The notes below the pieces were generated by a model. It saw nothing but the letters and a program-made list of their open reading frames with translations. It searched no databases and was not told the DNA's origin. Both the position numbers and the translations under genes were made by a program. From contig RWJK01000644.1 in the NCBI GenBank assembly GCA_004335835.1, forward strand, positions 62,318 to 126,317: a DNA stretch of 64,000 nucleotides, read 5' to 3'. This DNA is from Scenedesmus sp. ARA3. Taxonomy: Eukaryota > Chlorophyta > Chlorophyceae > Sphaeropleales > Scenedesmaceae. Positions 43,686-55,202 of the stretch are shown here, piece by piece; the first letter of the stretch is position 1, and every line of letters starts with the position of its first letter.

Positions 43686-46296
43686 ATGAGTGCACTCATC
43701 TGGAATTGGCAGAAGCATGTGCGCTGGTGCAAGCAGCACGAGCAGGGCTGCTGGCAGCAGCTTTTGCGGGTCATTGCCTAGCAAAGGCATGCAGGTGTCG
43801 TCAGTCACCACTAGTGTCAGTGTGAGCGTGCCTGCCTGCCTTTGGCTGTGCCTGTTGCTGCCACCTGCAGCATCTAATACACTCAAGTTGGAGGAGGACT
43901 ACCCCAAGCCAACACCAGCACCTGATGAGGCTCTCATCAGAGTGCACAGGGCAGGCATATGCGCTACGGTGGGTATGGCTGCTCTTGCTAGTGCTGGTGC
44001 TGCTGCTGAAGTTGCTGCAGCAGTGATGGCTGATGGCTGAACAATGGCAACTGCGCTGCAATGGCATTTTGGGCCTGCCTCGTGCACCTATCGTACGCGC
44101 CTAACGCCGCTTCTAAACCACCTTTGCACGCGAGAGAGCGCAACATGAGCTGCCGGGGGCTTGACGAACTGGCAAGGCTGTTGGCAGCGCTGGAACCAGG
44201 TCCACAGAACTTGCATCGAGACATGCACGCAGATCCACTCAGCACCACTCGAATGCCTGCTACAATCATGTCACCTTCGATGCAACAAATCAGTCACACG
44301 CACGCCGGTCCCGTGCCGCCCCTGCACCGCCCCTTGCAGGACATTGAGATAACACGCGGCTACGTGCCGGGCTACAGTGGTGTGCTGGGCCACGAGTTTG
44401 TGGGCAGCGTGGTGGCCTGCAGCAGCAGCCCGCAGCTGGTGGGCCAGCGCGTGGTGGGCGAGATCAACTGCAATGATGGCGGCTTCAGCTGCGCTGATGC
44501 TGTCTACCAGCGCAACCACGCGCCTGGCCGGTAGGCTTGCAGCGCTGATGTGCTATGGGCTGCAGGCGTTGCGCAAGTACACGGCTGCAGCTGTGGCAAG
44601 CATGCTGCATGTGCCTGGGCAGACTGGCTGTCTTCAGGTTAGCACGGCACACAGAACATTTGCTGCGCAGCTTGTGCATCAACCTGTGCAAGCCTTGCAT
44701 ACAAGGCACGCCCTATGCTGACTATGCACTGCCTGGTCTTCCCCTACGCCTTTCCTGCTGCAGGTCAGTGCTGGGCATCATCAGCCGTGATGGCTGCATG
44801 GCGCAGTGGCTGGCGCTGCCTGCGCGCAACCTGCTGCCTGTGCCTGACAGCTTGAGTGATGACCTGGCAGTGTTCTGTGAGCCGCTGGCGGCTGCCTGCA
44901 GGATCCTGGAGCAGGGGCTGCTGCTGCAGGACAGCAGCCAACAAGTGGCAGTTGTAGGTGGGCGGGGCGGGGGCCGGGGGTGTAGTACATGCAAGCATTG
45001 TGGCGCGTGAACTGGTGCACATGGCGGAGGCGGTTGGTTGCAGAAACGCAGCAAAGTACCTGGCTGCTGTGACACGTCATGCAGACAGGTGACAGGTAGT
45101 TGCAACAGCACTGCTGTCCATGGCTTCTGCCAGCGCTGACAGCAACCTTATTGATGACTGAACATTGATGCTAGATGCTCACTATCTGACGTATGGCCTG
45201 TAAACACTCAGGGCTGGCTGCTGTGTGGCGTGCAGGTGATGGCCGCTTGGGGCTGCTGATTGCACAGGTCTTGGCTCTGAAGGCGCCAGGCCGGGTGACA
45301 CACTTTGGGCGTCACGCAGACAAGATGGCCCTGGTGACTGGCACAGCAGCGCAGGTGGTGGTGAATGAGGCAACTGCTGCAGAGCATGCAGGAGCCTTCC
45401 ACCTTGTGGTGGAGGCATCAGGTGCGAGGGCCTGGCGAAATAGCAGCAGCAGCAGCAGTGGCAGAGCTGCACAGCATGTCTAACGTGTGCCGCTGCACCC
45501 GTGGACCTGTGCAGCACCGGCCACGCCATCCTGTAGGTTTGCACAGGTCACCATTTGTTCAAAGTTGCTGCTGCTGCTGCTGCTGCTGCAGGCTCAGCCA
45601 GCAGCATCCGCACCGCGCTGGCACTCACGCGAGCCATGGGCACGCTGGTGCTCAAGACCACTGTATCTCTGCACGACCCTGCCATGCCTGGCTGGTCTGA
45701 GCTGGCCAATGACATCGTGGTGAATGAGAAGACATTGGTGGGGTCAAGGTGAGCAGCAGGCAGCAGCAGCTGCGTGTATTGGATGAGGGCAGCAGCAGCT
45801 GCGGTGTTGTGGTAAGCAGCACCCATCCTGACGTAGTGGTGTTTGATTGACTGCAGATTGGCTGCACTCTGCAGGTCGTGAAGTGCACTCAGCTGATCCC
45901 TAGCATGTGCTGCTGTCAGCAGCCATTAAAAACTCTTGTAATGCCTCCCCAGCACGAGGTCAATATACCAACCACATGCACGACAAGCTGCCTCCCACAG
46001 CTTGCCACCCAACTCTTGTCAACATTGCGTCAGTCCTGAGAAGATGTCAGCGTCGTAGCATGCAGCAGGCTGCCTCACTGGCGTGTGCTGCTGCCCTGCT
46101 GCTGTCCAGGTGTGGGCCCATGGATGTAGCGCTGAGCATGATGCAGCAGCACCAAGAGCTGCGGCAGCTGCTGGCTGCAATGACCCACAAGCAGCTGCCG
46201 CTCAGCCAGGGTGTTGAGGCAATGGCGCTGGCCCAGACGAAAGGAGTGCTCAAGGTGCAGCTGGTCGTGCATGATGCTACTGCAGGCGTCAGTTGA
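43686..46296 (+). CDS. Zinc-type medium-chain alcohol dehydrogenase (MDR superfamily)
   Basis: Exons: 43686-43718, 43888-43968, 44340-44530, 44764-44957, 45236-45421, 45592-45748, 46110-46296; 342 residues, the normal MDR length. Exons 1-2 are the least certain part. Visible landmarks: MSALIWN start; EDYPKPTPAPDEALIRVHRAGICATDIE with the catalytic-zinc Cys; GHEFVG with His-Glu; GQRVVGEIN; SVLGIISRDGCMAQW; FCEPLAAACRILEQ with the third zinc ligand; VAVVGDGRLGLLIAQVLAL, the Rossmann GxGxxG-like NAD(P) loop; and RCGPMDVALSMM near the end. These place it in the sorbitol/threonine-dehydrogenase-like branch. The substrate cannot be told. The structural-zinc lobe is degenerate: two cysteines remain (CNDGGFSC) and the last is Ala (NHAPGR). 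Confidence 0.85.
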
Positions 46297-46324
46297 GGCT
46301 CCTGTACGGGTTGTGCCCTGCTTG

Positions 46325-46329
46325 TGTAA
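46325..46329 (+). terminator. TGTAA poly(A) signal after the dehydrogenase
   Basis: TGTAA lies 29 bp after the TGA stop, in a T/G-rich stretch, matching the chlorophyte polyadenylation signal. Confidence 0.5.
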
Positions 46330-46782
46330 CTGGCGATGGTGATGCTGATCATGTTCTGCCCAGACCCGGCCACCCAGCATGAGTGACAAGCACGGTGTGC
46401 TGTCCGGTGCTGAAGCAGTACGCCTGTGGGAGTTACATGGTGTTTATTCAGGGGAGCTGTGAGTGTGAGCAGGTGTTATGCTTCTCCTCTGATGCTGAGG
46501 CAACTCCAACTTGGTGCAGAACAACAAGCCCCAGACCTTAACACCAATGTCAGGCCCTGCACACCGCGCGCGAGAACCAGCATACAAGAAAGCTCAATGC
46601 CTACCATTGTAGTTCAGTAACACAGCAGTCGCGTGAGCTGCTTCCGTTGTCTGTTCGGGGTGTCTCCAATCTGCACGGACTCCCGTTGCGGTCTCCCTAA
46701 CGTGCTACTGTACCTCATACAAGTGTCGAACTGTTAAGGCGTTTGATCAGTGCTAGGGCACCTACGCACCAGGAGCAGCAAG
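46330..46782. other. Intergenic region before the small complex I-like gene
   Basis: About 450 bp between two genes on the same strand. It should contain the promoter of the downstream gene. I see no defined element. Confidence 0.4.
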
Positions 46783-47979
46783 ATGGGTGAGCAGTGGGAG
46801 TGCAGAGGGGTGTGAAAGACTTGATTCTTTACGATGGCGCCCTTCAGCCGTGCTTAGACCTCACCACATCCCTGTTTTGTGTTGTTCATGGCGTGCAGTG
46901 GGCTTCTTTGCCAAATGGACCTTCAGAGGTGAGCAGTGCTGGCTTGTTGGCGGGCGTGCTGGTGCTGTGCCTGCTGTCTGCTGCTGCTGCAGCTACTACT
47001 TTTAGGCATGGTGACATCTCACCTCAACTGCTCACATGTACAGAGCAGTTGTAGGCTAATGCTTATCTGTGCCTCACATGCTGTGCTTCTGCTGCTGCTG
47101 CTGTCTGTGCTTGCAGAGCCCATCCTGATGTGGACCTTCTACTGGACGACTGCTGGTGCGCTTGCAGCAGCAGCGCAGCAGCAACAGCAGGGCAGCAGCA
47201 ACACGTTGCAGGAACAGCAAGGCAGCCAGGGGTCGTTCAACATTACTGCAGCAGCAGTAGTGCACACACATGGCCGGCAGGATGCCGCGTGTCAGCTGCA
47301 GTGCTCAGCACCGGGTGGTGCATCCACTGATGTTCCCATCAACCTCCGCAAGCGCAGAATTCTCCAACTGCCCAGCATGCTGCTGCTGCCATTCCAGGCC
47401 TCAGCATACTGCAGTGGCACCTAATGCAGCTGCGCTTGCCGGTGCTAGCAGCCATACAGCTGCGCACCAGATGCAATGCAGCTCGCAGTAATCCTCTGAC
47501 CCTTATCCTTTCCTGGCTGCTGCCGCGTGCTGTGCTGCAGGCCTGACGCTGCCATTTGCTGTGCGCGCGCTGATTGAGAGCAGCAGGGAGCCCGAGGTGA
47601 AGAACCCGCCCACAGTCAAGGAGGTGAGCCGCAGCAGCAGCAGCTGTGTTGCAGCATGGGCAGCAGCACAGTGCCTCAGTGTGCCTCGCTGGCACAGCTG
47701 CCCTCGCACATGCATGGCCCAGCAGCTGCAGGCTCTTCTGCAGCTGCTTGACATTCAAGATACGAAGGAGCAGCTGTGGCAATGCGCTAGCATTCTGGCA
47801 TGCTGGCGACATGCTGCTGCAGTGAGCCACAGACTCGCTGGTGAGGTGTTGACAGGTATGCAAAGACACATCTCTAACCTTGCTTTGTGTGTGGCTGGCA
47901 CGCTGCTGTTGTTTGCTGGTTGCTGCGGCTGCAGATGATCCAGGCCATCAAGGCGCAGCACACCGAGCAGCAGCAATGA
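46783..47979 (+). CDS. 66-residue protein resembling mitochondrial complex I subunit B9/NDUFA3
   Basis: Exons: 46783-46786 (ATG plus one base), 46899-46928, 47117-47155, 47541-47623, 47935-47979; every junction is a canonical GT-AG and all phases agree. The product starts MVGFFAKWTFREPILMWTFY, has one membrane helix (TFYWTTAGLTLPFAVRALI), and ends with a charged tail (KNPPTVKEMIQAIKAQ). The pattern is short N-terminus, basic/Glu-Pro pair before the helix, Leu-Pro inside it, and an Asn-Pro-Pro-x-Val stretch. It resembles B9/NDUFA3, an accessory subunit of NADH:ubiquinone oxidoreductase in the inner mitochondrial membrane. The protein is short, so the family call is tentative. The gene structure itself is stronger because five tiny exons fit together. 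Confidence 0.5.
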
Positions 47980-50900
47980 TGACTGCTGCGCGGCATGCAG
48001 TTTTGCAGCATCGAAATCAACAGCTATGCTGGAGCAGTTGCAGCTGGTGACAGTGCGGCAGTCATGTCCAGTTGCTACCAGGATATGCCATCCTGCAACC
48101 AGCTGCGGTTCTTCCTTGGCAAACGCCGGCACAGCAAGTTTGTCTGGCAGTTGTTGAATGTTTTGTCAGGCTACAGAGTTGCAGCAGCATGGCTGTTGTG
48201 CTGGGCAGCATGCTGTTCACAGAGAGTTTGCATATAGCATGACAGCTGTGCGGCGTGGTTCCAGGTGCTTGAACACCAGCAGCCACTCGTGTGTGCGCGT
48301 TGCCGCGACTGTTGTGCGACTCAGCAGCAGCGGTCTTTCCGGCATGGCTTGATAGCGTGCAGCTGCAGCGGAGTGTCTGCAGTTTTCTGCTTGTTAGAGA
48401 CCTGCAGTGCTGACAGCTGAGCAACTTTGGAGATACATCTCCTATATGAGTCATACGGTTACAGCACAGCCGACAAGCAGCACGGGTGCATACTACTGAG
48501 TACCACAGCAGGCGAAGCTTGTACAATGATCGTGCTTGGTAACACAACTCCTGATGCAAACGTGCTGGAGGGCCATCCATGTGCCACTGATAGTCAACAT
48601 GATAATGCTGTCACAAGTCAACCGGACCTTCGCAGTAGTCCAAATGCTCTGCACGTGCGTCACAGCCGCAAGCACTCCACACTAGTCTGCCGCTCTCCAT
48701 GCTGCACAACTCCAGCTGATGAGCGGTGCTTCAACGTGAATCCCCGGATTGTGATGGCAATATCTTCACCAATAGGTCATACTACTGGAACGCAAATGGT
48801 CAGCTTCAAAGCAAGGGCTGACCTGGCTGAATTCACCCCACAATTCAGCAGCGTACAGCAATGCTGTGTCAATGCCGTTGGTGCTGTGCTGTGGTAAGAT
48901 ACACCAGCAATACGCCAGGAAGCACACGCCATTTGGTACAGGACTTACAAGGATAGCGCAAACACTCCGCAATCCAGTCCACCTCAACCGGAACGCCAAT
49001 GCCATCACGATGGCACTGATCAGTGCTCGGATGCATAGCCGTATGCAACTGCACTGTCAGCATCAAAAGTCAAAAGGCAACCAAATAACCCAAACAATCA
49101 TACCAGGCACATCCTTGCTGCAATGATCTTCAGTCTGCATGCAGCAGACCAAGGAGCAAACCAACAAGGCGCAAACAAGCCTGCTGGAGGGCGCAGCAGC
49201 ACTCTGCAAAGCGCAGCGGTGCATGCAGATGGGTGTGTGACCACAGCACACGCACCTGGCCCTTGAAAGCTGCCACCTTTCCTGACAAAATGACAGACAT
49301 GCTGACGTGCATACATGCGCACAATCAATATGGACAGCACCTGCACCTGCCCTGGCATCAAGTGCTGTCACACCGCAAGCAGCGTGGCTGTCGCGCACGT
49401 GCATTTGACAGGCGCAACGCCCCCACAAGTCCTGCTCACAACTGCTCGACACAAGCTCAAACACACCACACATGCAGATCCACACACAGCATACAGCCCA
49501 TCCTCCATCCAGCACAACACACAACACCCGGTCTGGTAGGGCCTTCCGGCAGGGCAGACCGGACACGGCTGGCCCCAGCGCAGGCGCCGAATCTCACAGC
49601 AGCCACGCAGCAGCATCTGCAGCAGCCAGCACACATCAGCCCCATCGCCAATGTGCCCTGGCCGCAGCTTCAGCTGAGCAGCAGGCGCCCACCACACCAT
49701 GCAAGAAAGCCATCCTCCCACACACCCACAGAGCCACCAAGTCAAACCACAAGACAGATCGGTCCGTCTCCTGGACCGTGGCCTGAGACCAGAGGACCGT
49801 GACATCCAGGATCCTGCAAGACACGGCCCCTAGTGACCCCTACCACCAGCAGTAGTACACGGTAGCCACAAGAGAGCAAGTTCAGCACGCAGCGAAGCAC
49901 CTCAAGCCTGCAAATGGTGTTGTGTTCTGATGTAGGTTTCACTGCCTGCCTGCCCACTCGCCTCTACGGATGTCGTCCAGACAGGGCAATCAGCATCCCG
50001 CAGCTCCTGCAGCTGCTGCACCTCGTACACACCGACAAATAGCGTCTCCCCTCAAAGCCCACGACCGAAGCCCTGTTGCACAGCTGGCAGTGACTAGCAC
50101 CACTGCATTTGACAGACACGCAGCCATCATGCAAGCCGTCTACACGACGCGATCTCAGGACCAAAAGATGTGCAAGATCATCAAGTTGTGCAACCTGGAG
50201 TTGCTGTTTAAAAACGTGCAGCATAACTCAGTCTCAAAGCAGCACACCAGGCATGCAGCCACTTTGCCTGCCGGTGTGCCAAGGGTTGGGTTCCAGACTC
50301 TCCGAGCATTAGTCTTGCGAGCACGTGATACCTCAACATATCACCTAATAGGGTTTATTCCGCACAGCAACACCTGGTCCTGCCGGAACGCTCCGCCCAC
50401 ACACAGCCAGCACAAGTGCCAGGCTGCAGGCTGAGGAGTACAACACACGCACACAAACATGCACAGCACATACGTGGCATTAGCATCGCACACACACCTT
50501 GCGCCACGATGTGATTTGTCAGCTGGCACGATGCGTACGACCAGGCACAACTGCCCACGACATCACATGCACGGCCATGAAACAGTGCTGCCCACCGTAC
50601 GCGATCTGATTGCAAAACACAGCAACTGCTGCGAGCAGAGACAATACATGCATGCCCTGAACCCTGCCACAGACACCAGGGCCACCACAGCTGCTGCGTG
50701 CACAAGGCACGCGTGCAAATGCGGCGCACAACAAGCCGGCTGCTGGCAACCGAGCACATGTGGCAGCGTACATGCCCACGCATGCTTCCAATGCACCCCT
50801 TGCGGCACATCACCAAGCTCTCACGCAGTGAAACTCTGCTACTGCGGACACCTCAGCCAAAGAGGCGTCGACGCGAGCTGATTCGGTTCATCAAAAACGT

Positions 50901-52103
50901 AGCAATTGGGACACTCCATGCACATTGTCGCAGCATACGCCATGAAAAGCTCACAGAACAGCTGCAGGATTGAGTCAACAGCTCACAAGCAAAAGGCGCG
51001 CATGGCACACCAGCGGCAAGATTGGTTATGCTACACAACCATCTCAAAACACACGTGCAGATGTGAGTTTGCAACCATTACGGCAAGCACTGGCTGGCTG
51101 TGCGCTGTGCACACGCACCACCCACCAAAAATCAGGCATGCACAACGCAAACATGTGCATCGCACGTCAGAGAAACCTGAGGCTACTGGCTGTGTGTCAT
51201 TCATCAGAGGCACGGCCACAGCTGGCTGCAGGCATAGTGCCAGGTCATGCAGGCACTTTCCAGCTCACAGCAGCAAAGGCATGCGGCGCTCTGAGCAGCT
51301 ATGACAGGGGACACAGCACTACAAAACGTATTTGGGAAACAACAATCGTGTTGCTTAGTATGCCCCAGGTTGCCAAGCAGCAGCGCTCAGCGCCGCAGAG
51401 GCAACATGGATTGGGTTTTGCAGCGATGTATAGACTCAAGTGGGCAGCCATATATGACTGGGCATGCCCCACACACTTCCGCATCCGAAGCAAAGACACA
51501 CCCCTGCTCAGAGAGAAAATGCCGTACACCGAATAAGTTATCCACTGGCCTGGCAGCACAGATCACTGCAGCTGCCTGTACTGCTAAATTTATGCTAAAC
51601 AAGGCGTCTGTGATAAAGCTGTTAAGTATTGCGCCCTTGTAGCATAAGCACGCATGTAAGTATACACATGGTTGTAGTATAAGCCAATACCAGAGTACCT
51701 TGGGCAAACAAGCTGCACAGGATCAGAACCAGCAGCAGCTGCTGCGCAGCTGCCAACCAGCACGTACCTCAACATGCCCAGACTGCTTCTGCTAGCCACC
51801 TTCAGCACGCAACTCCTGCACAGACTCTCTTCAACGCAGTGAAGCGCAAGCAGCGCCACACAGCATCCTCGGCGCGCACATCAAAGCGCCTCCCAACAAA
51901 CACCAGCTTCCACCCCACCCCAGCCCAGGCACCACCCCCATACCTTGCAGCCAGCCAACTCCAGCCAACCATAATCATGCCAGCGTGGTCTTCACTGCTG
52001 CTCCACGCAGGTCACCACCGTGCAGCAGCTGGCTCGCCTGTCGCCACCACCAGCCAGCCAGCAGCCAGCGAGCAAGCCTTGGCAGTATCCACAGCCAGCG
52101 TGC
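47980..52103. other. Gene-free 4.1-kb tract, strongly A/C-rich on the upper strand from about 49 kb
   Basis: No ORF here has domain, composition or splice support. From about 48.95 to 52.1 kb the upper strand is rich in A and C and poor in G and T, so the lower strand is T/G-rich like 3' UTRs elsewhere in the window. No TGTAA occurs on the lower strand between the stop of the RRM gene (52104) and 48949. The tract may therefore be a 3.2-kb 3' UTR of that gene, or a separate noncoding transcript. Confidence 0.4.
48945..48949 (-). terminator. First lower-strand TGTAA downstream of the RRM gene
   Basis: TTACA on the upper strand is TGTAA on the lower one. It is the first such motif found reading leftward from the RRM-gene stop, about 3.15 kb away, and sits at the left border of the A/C-rich tract. 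It is a candidate poly(A) signal only. Confidence 0.3.
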
Positions 52104-55100
52104 TCAGTACAGCCAGCCAGTGTAGCCTATGCCTGCAGGCACGCCTGCAGACACGCCTAGCGCTGCGGGGTTGCTGCCCATGTAGCCGCCCTGCATTGAC
52201 GAGGCGTCAGCGCCCAGCTGCCCCAGCTGCTCCAGCATGCTGCCAGACACACCCAGCCCGCCAGGCACAGCCGACACCAGCATCTGCGGCGAGCCGCCGG
52301 CGTGCTGCCACATATGGCCGGCCTGCTGCACCATCGGCGCAGACACACCGCCCTGCTGCGGCAGCGCAAAGGCCAGCTGCTGCATGTCAAAGCCGCCGCT
52401 GCTGGCCCTGGCAGCCTGGCTCATGTGGCCGCCCGTGAGCTGCATCGTGATGGCAGCAGCAGCGCTGGCGGGCGCGGCCGTGGCGGGCGCCTGGGTGTTC
52501 CACACCTGCATGACCCCTGGAGGGTCCTGGCCCTGAGCCAGCATGTGCACACCCTGCTGCTGCTGCTGCTGCTGCAGCTGCTGCATGCCCAGCTGCTGCA
52601 CCATCTGAGCTTGCGCCTGCGCCTGCTGCTGCTGCTGGTACGCCAGCTGCTGCTGCATTAGGGTGGCTGCGGCGCTGCCCCTGCTGGCAGCATCCATCAT
52701 GCCGCTGTTCATGCCGCTGCTGCTGCCAGAGCCCAGGTGACTGCTAGAGGAATAGGGAGAGCCAGACCCTGGGTGCATGCTGCGCTGCTGCTGCTGCTGC
52801 TGTTGCTGCTGGCGCTGCTGCTGGTGGCGGCTGATTGGGCCGCTGTAGCAGGCAGTCAGCAGCAGCCGGCGTGGGCCGTCTGGAGCCATGAGCACAACAT
52901 TGCGCAGCCCTGCAACAGCTGCCTCTGCTTGCCCACCATTTGAGTACCACACCGACACTGTGTCCCCGCTGCTGTCCCTGCCCTGCTCCCTGAAGGCTGA
53001 CACCACATGCCCATACGGCTGCAGCAGCGCACTGACATCGCCCTGGCTGTAGCTGCTAGGTACATTGGACAGTACCAGCTTGAACGCGTCTGGGAAGCAC
53101 CCTGGCGGCGCTGGCTCATCATCTGCTGCGCCTGCCGGCGCCTGTGCTGCTGCTGCTGGCCCAGCCCGGTGCTGCTCCCTGTCATTCATGGGGCCGTTGC
53201 CGTACCCATACCCGCCCCTGCGGCCGCCCTGCTGCTGCCTGCCCTGGTTGCCTGGCGGCTGCCACATGCGGCCGCCGCTGCTGCCACCAGCGCCCTGCGC
53301 ATTGCCGCTGCTGCTGCCCTGCGCGTTGCTGCCGCTGCTGTTGCTGGTGCCCGGCCCCTCCGGCAGCGTAGGCAGCTGGTGCGGGCCTGCGCGCACCACG
53401 CCATAGAATGGCTGCACCAGCAGCGCCCGCTCCGCGCCTGGCCAGGTGAACTTGCCCGACAGTGCTTCGATCGCGTCTGTGGCTGCGCCCTCATTCTCAA
53501 CCACCACCAGCCCGCAACCGCGCGAGCCGGCCGGCCCCTCCCTGCGGTGCGCAAACGGCACCACCTGCAGCACCGTGCCGTAGCGCTCGAACAGCGCCGC
53601 CACCTCTGAGGGGGTCACAAAGGTGGGCAGGCAGGCGTAGCTCACAGTGAAGCCCTTGGGCATGGGCGGCGGCGGGCCGCCTGGGCTGCGGCGCGGCAGC
53701 GTGCTCAGCTGCGCCCACGTGACCTGCACACAGGGGACGCAGTGTGAACAGCAGCGCAGGCAGCGCAGAGGATGCACGGCAAGGAATGTGAGGGCACGCG
53801 GAGGCACCAGGAAGAGGAGCAAGCACAAGCTGCAACCAGCACCTACAGTAGCAATGGGGCTGACTTACATCGAGCGTTCGCACTTGCTACTGCACTTCAA
53901 CCCCACTGCTGATTTTAAACGCAAATGAGGGTCGCGCTGCATTCCCTGCACTTCCATCATACTGCTGCGTCGCTGCACACACGTCCCTGCCGCTGCTGCT
54001 GCCCCCAGAGGGGCGCAGACTGCACCTCTGCTCACCACAGCTGCCCAGGCAACACCTGCTCCTTTCCTGCTCCTTTCCTGCAAGCGGCCCCAGCGCCCAC
54101 CGCCCACAAGCCCGCCTCACCTTGAGTGGCGCTGTGCCTGGCTGCAGCACCTTGCCATCCAGGCTGTTCATTGCTGCTGTGGCCTCCTCTGTGGAGTACA
54201 TGGTCACTGTGCCGCTGGCCAGCACGCCAAAGCTGTCCGTGTACACCTGCAGGTGCCGCACGCGCCCAAACGCGCTGAACAGCGCCAGGATGCCGTCGCG
54301 CCTGAAGCTGGAGGGCGTGCCGCAAAAGTACAGCTTGGCGTTGCGTGCCAGGCACGACTCCTTGTCGCTGTGCACTGCGTTGCTGTCGTGCTGCTTCTTG
54401 GCGTAGTACACGCTGAGGGAGCTGCCCGAGCCCTGCAGCTGCAGCTGGTCGTCAAACGTGCTGATCGCCAGGTCTGCTGCCTCCTTGGTGGCGAATGACA
54501 CATAGCCGTACCTGCAGGCACACACCATTGCTCACACTGTCAGAACCCAGAAACAGAACAAAGAGATGGGCTGGCATGCTGCAGCTGGCCAGCACATAGG
54601 ACAGTTGAACTGTGCTCCGTCAGAGCACCAGCAGTGCATTGAACAAAACTTACCCAACAGGACGCCCAGAGGCTTTGTCAATAACCTGCCTGCAGCAGCA
54701 GCAGCAACAGAAAAAGTGGTCGTGTCAGGGTTGCGCCTTCAGGCGTTGCAGGCGCGAGGCAATGAGGCTGTCCACCATTGCTGCGTTTGACGCACCTCGC
54801 TTCAGTCACATTGCCACAGAGGCTGAAGAGGGAGCGCAGCTGGTCCTCCGTGTAGCTTTCTGGAATGCCCACAACCTTGAGCCTGTACGCCTGTATTTTT
54901 GGCTCATGTCTGCTTATTACAGCGAAGCCACCAGCACTGCCAGGTTGCGGAGCTGCAGGCACTTGCTGCTCAGCACTCGGGTGCACGGGGCTGGACACAC
55001 TGCCGGTGGTGGAGGCCTGGCCGTCCACCTCACCCCCTAGATCAGTTGGGGTATCCACAAACTTATCGTCTACACCAGGCAGCACTTCACAGCAGTTGCT

Positions 55101-55202
55101 GCCAGATGGGAACGCCTGTGACTGGGCTGCTGCCTCGGTCTGCTTCTCTGGGCTGCTACATGCCACTGGCTGCTCCGTTTGGCCCTCAGCCATACTTCCC
55201 AT
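52104..55202 (-). CDS. Four-RRM RNA-binding protein (CELF/FCA-like)
   Basis: Minus-strand exons: 55202-54796, 54689-54654 (36 nt), 54511-54121, 53723-52104; 817 residues, in phase. RRM1 starts YRLKVVGIPESYTEDQLRSL and continues through the 36-nt exon to GYGYVSFATKEAADLAI. RRM2 is AKLYFCGTPSSFRRDGILAL with SGTVTMYSTEEATAAMNSL. RRM3 is FTVSYACLPTFVTPSEVAAL with SRGCGLVVVENEGAATDAIE. RRM4 is FKLVLSNVPSSYSQGDVSAL. RRM3 with SRGCG, AIEALSG and PGAERALLV resembles FCA and CELF/Bruno proteins, which control splicing, 3' processing or translation. RNP1 aromatic residues are partly lost in RRM2-RRM4. Gly/Ser linkers and a Q/M-rich low-complexity tail follow. The RNA target is unknown. Confidence 0.8.

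Noticed and set aside
48427..48897. A 156-codon plus-strand reading frame
   Set aside because: No recognisable motif or repeat structure, codon use unlike neighbouring exons, and no splice or promoter support.
49063..50816. Minus-strand Cys-rich reading frames in the A/C-rich tract
   Set aside because: The high Cys/Val content follows from the T/G-rich lower strand. They have no domain pattern.
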